DNA of 64,000 bases from Candidatus Skiveiella danica (GCA_016721925.1 JADKHE010000002.1:248001-312000), one strand, 5' to 3'. Shown: positions 32,794-42,285, counted from the stretch's first letter. Translations and numbers: made by a program. Notes: a model not told the origin generated them from the sequence alone.

Positions 32794-33879
32794 TCATCCG
32801 GCGCCCGAAGATTCCTTCACGATGACCCACCGATCACCGGATTTCACCAAGTCCAAGGTCTTGCGGCTCGATAAGTTGAGCGAGTCGGCGTAGTAGCTCG
32901 GGCGGAACTTGGCGATGGCCTTATTGCCATACAAATCAAGGTTCAAGGTGGACAGCTTGACCGAAATACACGACTTGCCAAAGACGTGTCTGCGATGGTC
33001 TTCTTCCCACATCTTTCGCGTCTGCTTGCCCGGTGGGTCGAGGTCGGTGCCGTACGCGGAGAGAAAACGGGCCATGTCCTAGGCAGACCAGGCTGCCGCC
33101 CATGCGATCACCGCGGTTTCGACGCCATTCTCAGCGTTTGAGGGCGCTGCCGGGGTGGGTGCCGTTGCCGGGGTAGTGCTGGCAGCTTTCGCTGCAGGTT
33201 TGACCGGCGTGGCGGCAGGTATCGCCGGAGGCAGCGACACGGTGGCCGGCCCCAGTGTGCTCGCGGACGGCGTGCCGGCTGGGGCGGTGGTTGGTGTCTG
33301 CGTGGCAGGCGTTACCGCCGGAGCAGTCGGACGCACACCTTTTGCACCCAACGCAAAAACGCCGCCGATCAGGGCCAGCTTGGGCTGGACGCCGGTGTTG
33401 CTGCTGTCCAGTTGCAAAGCCTTGCTGTAGGCCTGGCTGGCGAGCTTGGCGTAGACATCGCCGAGGTTCTCATGGGCCGTGGCATAGCTGGGGTTGGTGC
33501 GGATGGCCATTTCCAGAGCGGCACGGGCCTTGTCGTACTGTCCCTGGCTCGCGTACAGCACGGCCAGGTTGTTGTACGGCTCGGGCAATTCCGGGTAATC
33601 CTCGGTCAGCTTGACAAACGTGCCGATCGCATCCGTCGGCTTGCCGGACTCGGTCTGGATCACGCCCTTGAGGAAGCGCATCTGCGGGTCGCGCGGCTTG
33701 GACACCAGGTACTGGTCGGCCTTGGTCAGCGCTTCGGCCAGCTTGCCGGAGCGCACGAGTTGATTTACATCGCTGTATTCGTCTGCGTAAGTCAGTGGCG
33801 CTGCCAATGCGGTTGCCAAGGCAACCAGGCGGAAGACCTGACGCACGCAGTGCGTGATGGCAGACGGGGCGTTCTTCAT
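32794..33879 (-). pseudogene. TPR protein with NTF2-like C-terminus, interrupted by an in-frame TAG
   Basis: From MKNAPSAITH a signal peptide (LVALATALAAPLTYA) leads to TPR repeats (KPRDPQMRFLKGVIQTESGKPTDAIGTF, LPEPYNNLAVLYASQGQYDKARAAL, YATAHENLGDVYAKLA), a Pro/Ala/Thr-rich linker and IAWAAAWSA. A TAG at 33081-33079 then stops the frame, but the same frame continues DMARFLSAYGTDLDPPGKQTRKMWEEDHRRH to an NTF2-like end at 32794. The expected codon is Lys (AAG). The truncated 266-residue protein may still be made. It sits upstream of the transpeptidase remnant, and the two normally act in cell-envelope maintenance. Confidence 0.8.
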
Positions 33880-34054
33880 GGCGTCTTTTCTAAAATGCGC
33901 AATAGCGAGCCCAAGCGCGGGCTTTATACTGGCCTCGATTGTAGCTGAGGGGGTCAAGTTACGACCCCGCCACGAAAGCCACTTCGCCACACCGACTCCG
34001 CTGGAAAAAGCACGCTTTCCATGCCATTTCTGCTCCGCTGCCCGCATTGATCCC

Positions 34055-35431
34055 ATGAGCCTTCGCATCTACAACACCTTGTCGCGTTCCCAGGAGGCGT
34101 TTCACCCGATCGAGCCCGGTCATGTGCGCATGTATGTCTGCGGCATCACCGTCTATGACCTGTGCCACATCGGCCATGCGCGTGCCAATGTGGTGTTTGA
34201 CGTGGTGCAGCGCTGGCTCAAGGCCTCGGGCCTGCGGGTGACCTTCGTGCGCAACATCACCGACATCGAAGACAAGATCATTCGCCGCGCGGTGGAAAAC
34301 GACGAACCCATCAAGGCGCTGACCACGCGCATGATTGCCGAGATGTACCGGGACTTCGACGCGCTGGGCATCGAACGTCCGACCCATGACCCCTGTGCCA
34401 CCGATTACGTGCCGCAGATGCTGGCGATCGTGAAGCTGCTGCAGGACAAGGGGCTGGCCTACCGCACCGAGGCGGGCGACGTGAACTATGCGGTGCGCAA
34501 GTTCCCGGGCTACGGCAAGCTGTCGGGGAAATCGCTGGACGAACTGCATGCGGGCGAGCGCGTGGCGGTGCTCGACGGCAAGGAAGACCCGCTGGATTTC
34601 GTGCTCTGGAAGGCGGCCAAGGAAACCGAGCCCGAGGACGCCAAATGGGACAGCGCCTGGGGGAAGGGTCGTCCGGGCTGGCATATCGAATGCTCGGCCA
34701 TGGCCTGCGCGACGTTGGGCGAGACCTTCGACATCCACGGCGGCGGAGCGGACCTGCAGTTCCCGCACCATGAGAACGAGATCGCGCAGAGTGAAGGCGC
34801 GCACGGCAAGCCCCTCGCGCGGTTCTGGATGCACAACGGCTTCGTGAACATCGACAACGAGAAGATGTCGAAGAGTCTCGGCAACTTTTTCACCATCCGT
34901 GAGGTGCTGGAGAAGTTCGACGCCGAAACCATTCGGTTCTTCATCGTGCGCGCGCACTACCGCAGCCCGCTGAACTACAGCGATGTGCACCTGGACGACG
35001 CGCGCAATGCGCTACGCCGCTTGTATACCGCGCTTGACGCCGTGACGCCGGCTGCCGTGGACATTGAATGGACGCAGCCCCATGCAGCCCGCTTCAAGGC
35101 GGCGATGGACAACGACTTCGCAACGCCGGAGGCCGTAGCGGTGTTGTTTGAATTGGCGGCCGAGATCAACCGTGGCAAGTCGCCCCAGGTGGCCGGGCTG
35201 CTCAAGACGCTCGGCGGTGTATTGGGCTTGCTGCAGTGTGACCCGAAAGCCTTCTTGCAAGCGGGCGCCGGGCTCGACGAAGCCAGCATCCAGCAGCAGA
35301 TCGTTGCCCGGGCGGCAGCCAAGAAAGCCCGTAACTTCACCGAGGCCGACCGCATTCGCGACGAATTGCTGGCCCAGGGCATTGTGCTCAAGGATTCCGC
35401 CGGTGGCACGACCTGGGAAGCGGCCCAGTGA
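34055..35431 (+). CDS. cysS: Cysteinyl-tRNA synthetase
   Basis: Class I aminoacyl-tRNA synthetase of 458 aa that charges tRNA-Cys. The HIGH motif is in VYDLCHIGHARANVVFD and the KMSKS motif in NEKMSKSLGNFFTI; the zinc-binding Cys/His set includes CGITVYD, ECSAMA and HHENE. The start MSLRIYNTL matches the family, though the frame is open further upstream. It is divergent from the TPR gene. Confidence 0.97.
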   Translation: MSLRIYNTLSRSQEAFHPIEPGHVRMYVCGITVYDLCHIGHARANVVFDVVQRWLKASGLRVTFVRNITDIEDKIIRRAVENDEPIKALTTRMIAEMYRDFDALGIERPTHDPCATDYVPQMLAIVKLLQDKGLAYRTEAGDVNYAVRKFPGYGKLSGKSLDELHAGERVAVLDGKEDPLDFVLWKAAKETEPEDAKWDSAWGKGRPGWHIECSAMACATLGETFDIHGGGADLQFPHHENEIAQSEGAHGKPLARFWMHNGFVNIDNEKMSKSLGNFFTIREVLEKFDAETIRFFIVRAHYRSPLNYSDVHLDDARNALRRLYTALDAVTPAAVDIEWTQPHAARFKAAMDNDFATPEAVAVLFELAAEINRGKSPQVAGLLKTLGGVLGLLQCDPKAFLQAGAGLDEASIQQQIVARAAAKKARNFTEADRIRDELLAQGIVLKDSAGGTTWEAAQ

Positions 35432-35476
35432 GAGCTTTCTGCATGATTTTTTGCCTTTCCCAGCGTCGAACGGTTC

Positions 35477-36127
35477 ATGTCTGCTACAAAAATTAAAGCT
35501 CCCGAGATCGCCACACCGGCCTATTGGGACGAGGCCTGCAAGCACCTGATCCGCAAGGACCGGGTCATGAAGCGGCTGATCCCGCAGTTTGGTGACGCCT
35601 GTTTGCAGTCGCGCGGCGACGCCTTCACGACTTTGGCCCGAAGCATCGTGGGCCAGCAGATCTCGGTCAAGGCGGCACAGACGGTGTGGGACCGGTTTGC
35701 GGGCCTGCCACGGGCCATGACGCCGCCCAACGTGCTCAAGCTCAAGGTGGACGACATGCGGGCGGCGGGGTTGAGCGCGCGCAAGGTCGAGTACCTGGTT
35801 GATTTGGCCTTGCATTTCGACTCCGGCGCTGTGCATGTCGGATCCTGGGAGGGCATGGACGACGAGGCCATCATTGGCGAACTGGTGGCGATTCGTGGCA
35901 TTGGCCGCTGGACCGCCGAGATGTTCCTGATCTTCCACTTGCTGCGGCCCAATGTGCTGCCACTGGACGATGTGGGCCTGATCAACGGCATCAGCCGGAA
36001 CTATTTTTCCGGCGAGGCCGTCAGCCGCAGCGATGCGCGCGAGGTGGCCGCTGCATGGGCGCCTTACCGCAGCGTGGCGACTTGGTATATTTGGCGCTCC
36101 CTCGACCCCGAGCCCGTCGCTTACTGA
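35477..36127 (+). CDS. DNA-3-methyladenine glycosylase (AlkA-like, HhH-GPD)
   Basis: A base-excision repair glycosylase of 216 aa. The helix-hairpin-helix and catalytic segment is LVAIRGIGRWTAEMFLIFHLLRPNVLPLDDVGL, with the catalytic Asp in LDD. SIVGQQISVKAAQTVWDRF is the other family signature. It removes alkylated purines. It lies 45 bp after cysS and 50 bp before accA on the same strand. A 17-nt GCTAC dyad covers codons 3-8. Confidence 0.92.
   Translation: MSATKIKAPEIATPAYWDEACKHLIRKDRVMKRLIPQFGDACLQSRGDAFTTLARSIVGQQISVKAAQTVWDRFAGLPRAMTPPNVLKLKVDDMRAAGLSARKVEYLVDLALHFDSGAVHVGSWEGMDDEAIIGELVAIRGIGRWTAEMFLIFHLLRPNVLPLDDVGLINGISRNYFSGEAVSRSDAREVAAAWAPYRSVATWYIWRSLDPEPVAY
35483..35499. repeat. 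17-nt dyad-like repeat, copy 5
   Basis: GCTACAAAAATTAAAGC lies inside the first codons of the glycosylase gene. It matches the outer GCTAC and GC ends of the family but has an AAAGC right arm. Confidence 0.35.
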
Positions 36128-36177
36128 GCCCTCGGACATCGGACAAGCACCCTCGCGGTGAACCAGGAGAACAGTCG

Positions 36178-37155
36178 TTGGCCAAGAGAACATTTCTGGA
36201 TTTTGAGCAACCGATTGCCGATCTCGAAGGCAAGATTGAAGAGCTGCGCTATGTGCAGACCGAGTCTGCCGTTGATATTTCAGAAGAGATCGATCAGCTC
36301 AGCAAGAAGAGCCAGCAGCTCACCAAGGACATCTATTCGGACCTCACGCCGTGGCAGATCACCAAGATTGCCCGCCATGCCGAGCGTCCCTACACGCTGG
36401 ACTATGTCAACGAAATATTCACCGATTTCGTCGAACTCCACGGCGATCGGCATTTTGCCGACGACCTGAGCATCGTCGGCGGCCTGGCGCGTTTCAATGG
36501 CACGGCCTGCATGGTGTTGGGGCAGCAGAAGGGCCGCGACACCCGTGAACGCGGCCTGCGCAACTTCGGCATGAGCAAGCCCGAGGGCTATCGCAAGGCC
36601 TTGCGGCTCATGAAGACCGCCGAGAAATTCAAGCTGCCGGTTTTTACCTTCGTGGACACGCCGGGCGCCTATCCGGGCATCGACGCCGAGGAGCGCGGCC
36701 AGTCGGAAGCGATAGGGCGCAACATCTTCGAGATGGCGCAACTGGAAGTGCCGATCATCACGACCATCATCGGTGAGGGCGGCTCCGGCGGCGCACTGGC
36801 GATCTCTGTGGGCGACCAGGTGCTGATGCTCCAGTATTCGATCTACTCGGTCATCAGCCCGGAAGGCTGCGCCTCGATTCTCTGGAAGACCTCCGACAAG
36901 GCCCAGGAGGCGGCCGAAGCCTTGGGCATCACTGCGCATCGACTCAAGGCCCTCGGCGTGGTGGACAAGATCGTGAACGAACCCGTGGGCGGCGCCCACC
37001 GTGATCCCCGCCAGATGGCCGCCTTTCTCAAGCGGGCTCTCAACGATGCCTTCCGCCAGGTCGGCGATCTCAAGGTCAAGGACCTGCTGGAGCGCCGCTA
37101 TGAGCGGATCAAAGGCTATGGCCGTTTCACCGACACCAAGGCCGACAGCAAGTAA
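36178..37155 (+). CDS. accA: Acetyl-CoA carboxylase carboxyltransferase subunit alpha
   Basis: The 325-residue alpha subunit of the carboxyltransferase that makes malonyl-CoA for fatty acid synthesis. Signatures include FVELHGDRHFADDLSIVGGLARF, GMSKPEGYRKALRLM, VDTPGAYPGIDAEERGQSEAI and GEGGSGGALAI. The start is a TTG (36178) preceded by CCAGGAGAA; no in-frame ATG fits the family start (LAKRTFLDFEQPI). tilS follows by 43 bp. Confidence 0.96.
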   Translation: MAKRTFLDFEQPIADLEGKIEELRYVQTESAVDISEEIDQLSKKSQQLTKDIYSDLTPWQITKIARHAERPYTLDYVNEIFTDFVELHGDRHFADDLSIVGGLARFNGTACMVLGQQKGRDTRERGLRNFGMSKPEGYRKALRLMKTAEKFKLPVFTFVDTPGAYPGIDAEERGQSEAIGRNIFEMAQLEVPIITTIIGEGGSGGALAISVGDQVLMLQYSIYSVISPEGCASILWKTSDKAQEAAEALGITAHRLKALGVVDKIVNEPVGGAHRDPRQMAAFLKRALNDAFRQVGDLKVKDLLERRYERIKGYGRFTDTKADSK

Positions 37156-37198
37156 GGCCGCCACGGGCGCGTGAACCGCCCGCGCCCGAACTCCCGCC

Positions 37199-38149
37199 AT
37201 GAGCCAGACCCTGCCTGAGGCACTGGCTGCATTCCATCCCGGCTTGCCCCTGGCGGTTGCGCTCAGCGGCGGCGCAGATTCCACCGCGCTGTTGCTGGCC
37301 TGCGCCGAAAAATGGCCCGGGCAGGTGCGCGCCATGCACGTTCACCATGGCCTTCAGGCGGCGGCTGATGGCTTCCAGTTGCACTGCGAGACGTTGTGCG
37401 CACGCCTGGGTGTGCCACTGGCCGTGCGCCGGGTGGACGCGCGGCACGGGCGGGGCGCAAGCCCCGAAGATGCCGCCCGCCAGGCAAGATACGAAGCTTT
37501 TGAGGCAATTCCCAGCGTGGAATGGACCGATGTTGCTATCGAAAACATTGCGATTGCCCAGCATGCGGACGATCAGGTCGAGACCATCCTGCTGGCCCTG
37601 TCGCGCGGCGCGGGCCTGCCCGGCCTGTCGGCCATGCCGGCTTGCTGGCAACGGGGCGGCCTGACCTTCCACCGCCCGCTGCTGGCGGTGCCCGGCCCGG
37701 CTATCCGTGACTGGCTGATCGCGCGCGGCGAGGCATGGGTGGAAGACCCCAGCAATGCCGATGTACGGTTCACCCGCAACCGCATCCGGGCACGCCTGCT
37801 GCCGGCCATCGAAGCGGCGTTCCCGCACTTTCGCGAGACCTTTGCCCGCAGTGCGGCCCATGCCGCACAGGCCCAGGCGATCCTCTGCGACCTTGGCGCG
37901 CAGGACCTGGTGGCCCTGGGCCTGCCACCCCGGATCGACGGGCTTCAAGCCTTGTCCCGACCGCGCCAGGCCAACGCGCTGCGCCATTGGCTGCGCCAGG
38001 TCCACGGCACCAGCGCGAGCAAAGCGCAACTGGATGAACTGCTGGACCAACTGGCCGACTGCACCACACGGGGCCATCATCTGCACCTGAAGATCGGCCG
38101 GGGATTCGTGCGCCGGCAGGGCGATACCCTCGAGTGGCATGCCGCCTGA
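37199..38149 (+). CDS. tilS: tRNA(Ile)-lysidine synthetase TilS
   Basis: ATP-dependent enzyme that converts the wobble C of tRNA-Ile(CAU) to lysidine so that it reads AUA. The PP-loop motif is LSGGADSTALLL, and AMHVHHGLQ, ARQARYEAF, QHADDQVETILLALSRGAGLPGLSAM and DPSNADVRFTRNRIRARLLP are typical. At 316 aa it is the shorter form lacking the C-terminal domain of E. coli TilS. It follows accA, as in many Burkholderiales. Confidence 0.95.
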   Translation: MSQTLPEALAAFHPGLPLAVALSGGADSTALLLACAEKWPGQVRAMHVHHGLQAAADGFQLHCETLCARLGVPLAVRRVDARHGRGASPEDAARQARYEAFEAIPSVEWTDVAIENIAIAQHADDQVETILLALSRGAGLPGLSAMPACWQRGGLTFHRPLLAVPGPAIRDWLIARGEAWVEDPSNADVRFTRNRIRARLLPAIEAAFPHFRETFARSAAHAAQAQAILCDLGAQDLVALGLPPRIDGLQALSRPRQANALRHWLRQVHGTSASKAQLDELLDQLADCTTRGHHLHLKIGRGFVRRQGDTLEWHAA

Positions 38150-38291
38150 GTGCGGTGTCCGGATGCCGTCGGTCCGGTTGGTACAATCCCGAGGCTTTGC
38201 CGGACCCTGCCGGTGGGGCTTTTCGGCGCGTCTGGGGTGCTTTCGAGCCGATCCGGGGCCGCGCTATTCCCGTTTTTCCGCATCACACCAC

Positions 38292-39560
38292 ATGGCATTG
38301 ATCGTTCATAAATACGGCGGCACGTCGATGGGCTCGACCGAGCGCATCCGCAACGTCGCCCGGCGGGTCGCCAAATGGGCCCGAGCCGGCCACCAGATGG
38401 TGGTTGTTCCCAGCGCCATGAGTGGCGAAACCAACCGGCTGCTCGGCCTCGCCAAGGAGTTGGCGCCCTCCAAGGCGGACACGGCGTACAACCGCGAACT
38501 CGACATGCTGGCCGCGACCGGTGAGCAGGCCTCGTCGGCGTTGCTGGCCATCGCGCTACAGGCCGAAGGGATGGAGTCGGTCAGTTACGCCGGCTGGCAG
38601 GTTCCGATCCGCACCAACAGTGCCTATACCAAGGCGCGCATCGAGAGCATCGATGACCAGAAGGTGCGCGCCGACCTGACCGCTGGCAAGGTGGTCATCG
38701 TCACCGGCTTCCAGGGTGTCGACGACGCGGGGCACATCACCACGCTGGGCCGAGGCGGCTCCGACACCTCGGCCGTGGCCGTGGCGGCCGCGATGAAAGC
38801 CGACGAATGCCTGATCTACACCGATGTGGATGGCGTCTACACCACCGATCCGCGCGTGGTACCCGAGGCCCGGCGTCTACAGACGGTGAGTTTCGAGGAA
38901 ATGCTGGAGATGGCGAGCCTGGGCTCCAAGGTTCTGCAGATCCGCTCGGTCGAATTCGCCGGCAAGTACAAGGTTCCCATGCGCGTGCTGTCCAGTTTCA
39001 CGCCCTGGGATATCAACATTGACGAGGAAGCCAAGTCCGGCACCCTGATCACCTTTGAGGAAGACGAAAAAATGGAACAAGCCGTCGTATCCGGTATTGC
39101 GTTCAATCGCGACGAAGCCAAAATTTCCGTACTTGGCGTGCCCGACAAGCCCGGCATCGCCTACCAGATCCTGGGTGCGGTGGCCGATGCAAACATCGAA
39201 GTCGACGTGATCATCCAGAACGTCAGCAAGGATGGAAAGACCGACTTCAGCTTCACCGTGCACCGCAACGACTACGCACGGACGATCGACCTCCTGAAAG
39301 ACAAGGTGGTGCCGGCGCTGGGCGCGCAGGAAGTGGCGGGCGACGCCAAGATCTGCAAGGTCTCCATCGTCGGCATCGGCATGCGCAGCCACGTGGGCAT
39401 TGCCAGCAAGATGTTCCGTTGCCTGTCGGAAGAAGGCATCAATATCCAGATGATCTCCACCTCGGAGATCAAGACCTCGGTCGTGATCGACGAAAAGTAC
39501 ATGGAACTGGCCGTGCGAGCGCTGCACCGCGTGTTCGAACTGGACCAGCCAGCCGCCTGA
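38292..39560 (+). CDS. lysC: Aspartate kinase
   Basis: A 422-residue aspartokinase for the first step of the lysine, methionine and threonine pathways. The N-terminus MALIVHKYGGTSMGSTERI is the kinase signature; GRGGSDTSAVAVAAAM and YTDVDGVYTTDPR complete the active site. Two C-terminal ACT domains (ISVLGVPDKPGIAYQILG and VSIVGIGMRSHVGIASKMF) give feedback control. Expression probably ends near the tRNA-Ser that follows 34 bp later. Confidence 0.97.
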   Translation: MALIVHKYGGTSMGSTERIRNVARRVAKWARAGHQMVVVPSAMSGETNRLLGLAKELAPSKADTAYNRELDMLAATGEQASSALLAIALQAEGMESVSYAGWQVPIRTNSAYTKARIESIDDQKVRADLTAGKVVIVTGFQGVDDAGHITTLGRGGSDTSAVAVAAAMKADECLIYTDVDGVYTTDPRVVPEARRLQTVSFEEMLEMASLGSKVLQIRSVEFAGKYKVPMRVLSSFTPWDINIDEEAKSGTLITFEEDEKMEQAVVSGIAFNRDEAKISVLGVPDKPGIAYQILGAVADANIEVDVIIQNVSKDGKTDFSFTVHRNDYARTIDLLKDKVVPALGAQEVAGDAKICKVSIVGIGMRSHVGIASKMFRCLSEEGINIQMISTSEIKTSVVIDEKYMELAVRALHRVFELDQPAA

Positions 39561-39594
39561 AGCGGCGGCCTGCTTGAGGCATAATACGTACGCT

Positions 39595-39687
39595 GGAAAC
39601 GTGACCGAGTGGCCGAAGGTGCTCCCCTGCTAAGGGAGTATGGGGTGTAGAGCCTCATCGAGGGTTCGAATCCCTCCGTTTCCGCCA
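39595..39687 (+). tRNA. tRNA-Ser(GCU)
   Basis: A 93-nt tRNA including an encoded CCA. Acceptor GGAAACG (39595-39601) pairs with CGTTTCC (39677-39683), discriminator G. The anticodon stem CTCCC/GGGAG encloses CTGCTAA with anticodon GCT at 39629-39631. A long variable arm (TATGGGGTGTAGAGCCTCAT) and T-loop TTCGAAT are as expected for serine tRNA. Its 3' end is the attachment site of the downstream element. Confidence 0.97.
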
Positions 39688-39688
39688 A
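39672..39688 (+). repeat. attL-like repeat in the tRNA-Ser 3' end
   Basis: CCCTCCGTTTCCGCCAA covers the 3' acceptor strand and CCA of the tRNA. The right-hand copy at 50184 lacks one T. Confidence 0.7.
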
Positions 39689-39730
39689 AGATAAGTTTTA
39701 GGACTTCCAAAGAAGTCCAAAAAACAAGAA

Positions 39731-39767
39731 AAAAGCCCCGTAATTCATAGAGTTACGGGGCTTTTTC
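39731..39767 (+). terminator. Rho-independent terminator after tRNA-Ser
   Basis: A 13-bp stem AAAAGCCCCGTAA / TTACGGGGCTTTT with a 9-nt loop followed by a T-run. The A-run before the stem makes it potentially bidirectional. Confidence 0.9.
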
Positions 39768-39811
39768 GTTTGTTAGCGTCCAGCAAAGTGTTTTGACAGC
39801 CACTTCATTCC

Positions 39812-39830
39812 GGGGGCATATTCGGGGGCA
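39812..39830. repeat. Left copy of a 19-bp direct repeat (paired GGGGGCA motif)
   Basis: GGGGGCATATTCGGGGGCA is identical to the copy at 50103-50121 near the other end. It consists of two GGGGGCA units 12 bp apart. Inverted units follow at 39849 and 39864. Likely integrase or excisionase arm sites (inferred). Confidence 0.75.
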
Positions 39831-39872
39831 TCAATCGGGATTTTCCGGTGCCCCCAAGAAAAGTGCCCCCAA

Positions 39873-41096
39873 ATGCCACTGACCAAGATCGAATGCGACC
39901 GGGCCGCGTGCCCACCAGGGCGGCCCGTTGCCCGCTTGTCTGATGAAAAGGGGATGTACCTTGAGGTCACGGCGGCCGGGGGCAAGTACTGGCGGATGAA
40001 GTACCGCCACGGCGGCAAGGAAAAGCGCCTGGCGCTGGGGGTGTACCCGGCTGTTTCGCTGGCGCAGGCCCGCAAGGCCCGTGACCTGGCACGCGAGACG
40101 CTGGCCGCTGGCAACGACCCCGCACAGATCAAGCGTGACGCGAAGCTGATCCGGGCCATGAGCGACGCGAACACCTTTGAGAAAGTGGCCCGCCAGTGGT
40201 GGGAACACTGGAAAGGTCCCAAGAGCCCGCGCCATGCTGACTACGTGATTCGACGCCTTGAGGCGGACGTGTTCCCGGCGCTGGGGGCACGCCCGGCCGC
40301 CAGTGTCACGGCCCCCCAGTTGCTGGCGATGGCAAAGGCAATCGAGGCCAGAGGCGCAGTGGACATTGCCAAGCGGTCATTGCAGACGTGCGGACAGATC
40401 CTGCGGTTTGCAGTGGCGCATGGCCTGATCGAGCGCAACCCGGCCGCCGATGTGCGGCCCTCCGACGCCCTCAAGCCCCGCACCAAAGAGAACTACGCCC
40501 GACTGGACGCAAAGGAAATGCCCGAGCTGCTGCGCAAGATCGAGGCGTACCAGGGCAGCGCCTACACCCGCCTGGCCATGAAACTGATGGCCCTTACCTT
40601 TGTACGCACGGGCGAGCTGATCGGGGCGCGGTGGGCGGAATTCGACCTGGCGGCGGCTGAGTGGCGCATTCCGGCCGCCCGAATGAAGATGAAGACCCCG
40701 CACATCGTGCCCTTGGCCCCGCAAGCCGTGGAAGTGTTGCAGGCGCTGGACACAGTGTCCGGGGGCCGTGCGCTGCTGTTCCCTGGCGAGCGCGACCACG
40801 ACAAGCCCATGAGCAACAACACCATATTGGCCGCGTTGAAACGCATGGGCTACGCGGGCCGAATGACCGGACACGGCTTCCGGGGGGTGGCTTCGACCAT
40901 CCTGCACGAACAGGGCTACCCGCACCACGTCATAGAGCTACAGCTTGCGCACCAGGAGCGAAACGCAACGGTGGCCGCTTACAACCACGCAACCTACCTG
41001 AAAGAGCGCCGGGCCATGATGACCGCCTGGGCGATCCACCTGGACAAGCTGCGCAAGGGTGCCGACGTGATCGAACTACCCCAGCGGGCCGCGTGA
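39873..41096 (+). CDS. int: P4-type tyrosine integrase
   Basis: A site-specific recombinase of 407 aa. The N-terminal arm-binding domain (DUF4102 type) is seen in KGMYLEVTAAGGKYWRMKYRHGGKEKRLALGVYPAVSLAQARKAR. The catalytic domain has Arg in FVRTGELIGARW, Lys/His region KTPHIVPL, the HxxR motif in GHGFRGVAST, His in LAHQERN and the Tyr nucleophile in AAYNHATYL. It is intact and adjacent to the tRNA-Ser target. It likely catalysed the insertion; the paired GGGGGCA repeats flanking its start may be its arm sites and may also autoregulate it. Confidence 0.94.
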   Translation: MPLTKIECDRAACPPGRPVARLSDEKGMYLEVTAAGGKYWRMKYRHGGKEKRLALGVYPAVSLAQARKARDLARETLAAGNDPAQIKRDAKLIRAMSDANTFEKVARQWWEHWKGPKSPRHADYVIRRLEADVFPALGARPAASVTAPQLLAMAKAIEARGAVDIAKRSLQTCGQILRFAVAHGLIERNPAADVRPSDALKPRTKENYARLDAKEMPELLRKIEAYQGSAYTRLAMKLMALTFVRTGELIGARWAEFDLAAAEWRIPAARMKMKTPHIVPLAPQAVEVLQALDTVSGGRALLFPGERDHDKPMSNNTILAALKRMGYAGRMTGHGFRGVASTILHEQGYPHHVIELQLAHQERNATVAAYNHATYLKERRAMMTAWAIHLDKLRKGADVIELPQRAA

Positions 41097-41563
41097 CCAT
41101 GACGAAAAGCACCGCGTGCAGACGTTTGCACGGGCTTCCAACCCTTGCTAACGGCGGAAATCGTAGGGATGCAGGGGGGAAATCGTTGAAACCCAGCATT
41201 CATGCGGGTTTGCGGCCGATACCTGTAGGGACCTGGCAGGGGGCAAACAGGGGGCAAATAGGGACTGAATTAGATGATGAAGATTTATTCAATCATTCAT
41301 ACCCTGCCACTTCCCAGCTAAACCGCCCGGCGCTGCACCTGTGCGGCCCGTAGTGGCCCACCATGCACGTTTATGGAAATGAGCGCAAAGAGGCCTTCCC
41401 CTGGAACCCCTCAGCGGGCCGCGAAACGGTGGCGAATGCCCCCAACGATGAAAGAATCCGCCATGCCCGGCGGCGGTTTGAGCCGGGCACAAAAGGCGAC
41501 GGAGCGGGTGTCATCACCACCCGCCCCGCCTGGCCACAAACAGGCTACAAAGGAGCTGGAATC
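41097..41563. other. 467-bp gene-poor stretch after the integrase gene
   Basis: Contains a near-palindromic 24-nt repeat unit (41188-41211), a pair of GGGGGCA motifs (41239, 41250) and an AT-richer patch. Short frames here match nothing I know. Confidence 0.5.
41188..41211. repeat. 24-nt near repeat, left copy
   Basis: Begins GAAACCCAGCAT and ends CATGCGGGTTT; 21 of 24 bases match the copy at 50143-50166. AAACCC and GGGTTT form the outer arms of a dyad. Confidence 0.6.
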
Positions 41564-42148
41564 ATGGTTGCAACAAACTCTACAGCAAAGGCAAAGCGGC
41601 CGGCCGGCCGGTCCGGCGTCAGGACGTGCGAACCCGCCCCCGCTTATGGCGTTCCCGATGGCGTGCTTTCGTTCCGGCACGGGCTGCGGGCGCGCGAACG
41701 CGGGGTGCTTGATCGAGCACTCGAAATCGTGGGGCGGGCCTTACGTGAACGCGAGGTTTTCCGCACGCCCGATGCGGTGAAGCACTACCTGCAATTTCAC
41801 CTAGCCGGGGAACAGCGCGAGCATTTCGCGGTCATGTACCTGGACAGCCAACACCGGCTGATCGCGTTTCAAGTCCACTTCACGGGCACGGTGACGCAGA
41901 CCAGCGTGTACCCGCGCGAGATCGTGCTTGCGGCACTGGGCTACAACGCGGTAGCCGCAGTGCTGCACAACCACCCCTCAGGCACCGTTACCCCAAGTCC
42001 TGCCGACGAGGCTCTGACGCAGGCCCTGAAAGCGGGGCTGGCATTGGTTGATGTGCGGGTGCTGGATCATGTGATCGTGGCACCAGGCGCAGCCCTGAGC
42101 ATGGCCGAACGGGGCCTGATCTGGAGGGCCGAGTTTTGCCACGCCTAG
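41564..42148 (+). CDS. RadC-like JAB-domain protein
   Basis: A 194-residue protein of the RadC/JAB metalloprotease family found on many plasmids and phages. The metal-binding motif is HNHPSG (135-140) followed by Asp148 in PSPADEALT, and VLDHVIVAPG lies downstream. The start MVATNSTAKAK is preceded by AAAGGAG; the frame extends further but that part is Arg/Pro-rich and unlike the family. The gene is intact. Its biochemical role in mobile elements is not established. Confidence 0.9.
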   Translation: MVATNSTAKAKRPAGRSGVRTCEPAPAYGVPDGVLSFRHGLRARERGVLDRALEIVGRALREREVFRTPDAVKHYLQFHLAGEQREHFAVMYLDSQHRLIAFQVHFTGTVTQTSVYPREIVLAALGYNAVAAVLHNHPSGTVTPSPADEALTQALKAGLALVDVRVLDHVIVAPGAALSMAERGLIWRAEFCHA

Positions 42149-42285
42149 CCCGACGGGGCGAAAAGCCGGACACCTTCACCGGCCTGGCGCTGGCACCCAA
42201 TGAAGGCCGCACCTGAAGGGGTGGCGAATGAAGAAGCACCAAACACCGGCTAGCCCAAGGCCGACGCGACACGGCTGGGCTAGGT

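Noticed and set aside
36055..36177. Upstream ATG extension of accA
   Set aside because: It would overlap the glycosylase gene and add an Arg/Pro-rich leader absent from the family; the TTG with a good ribosome site fits.
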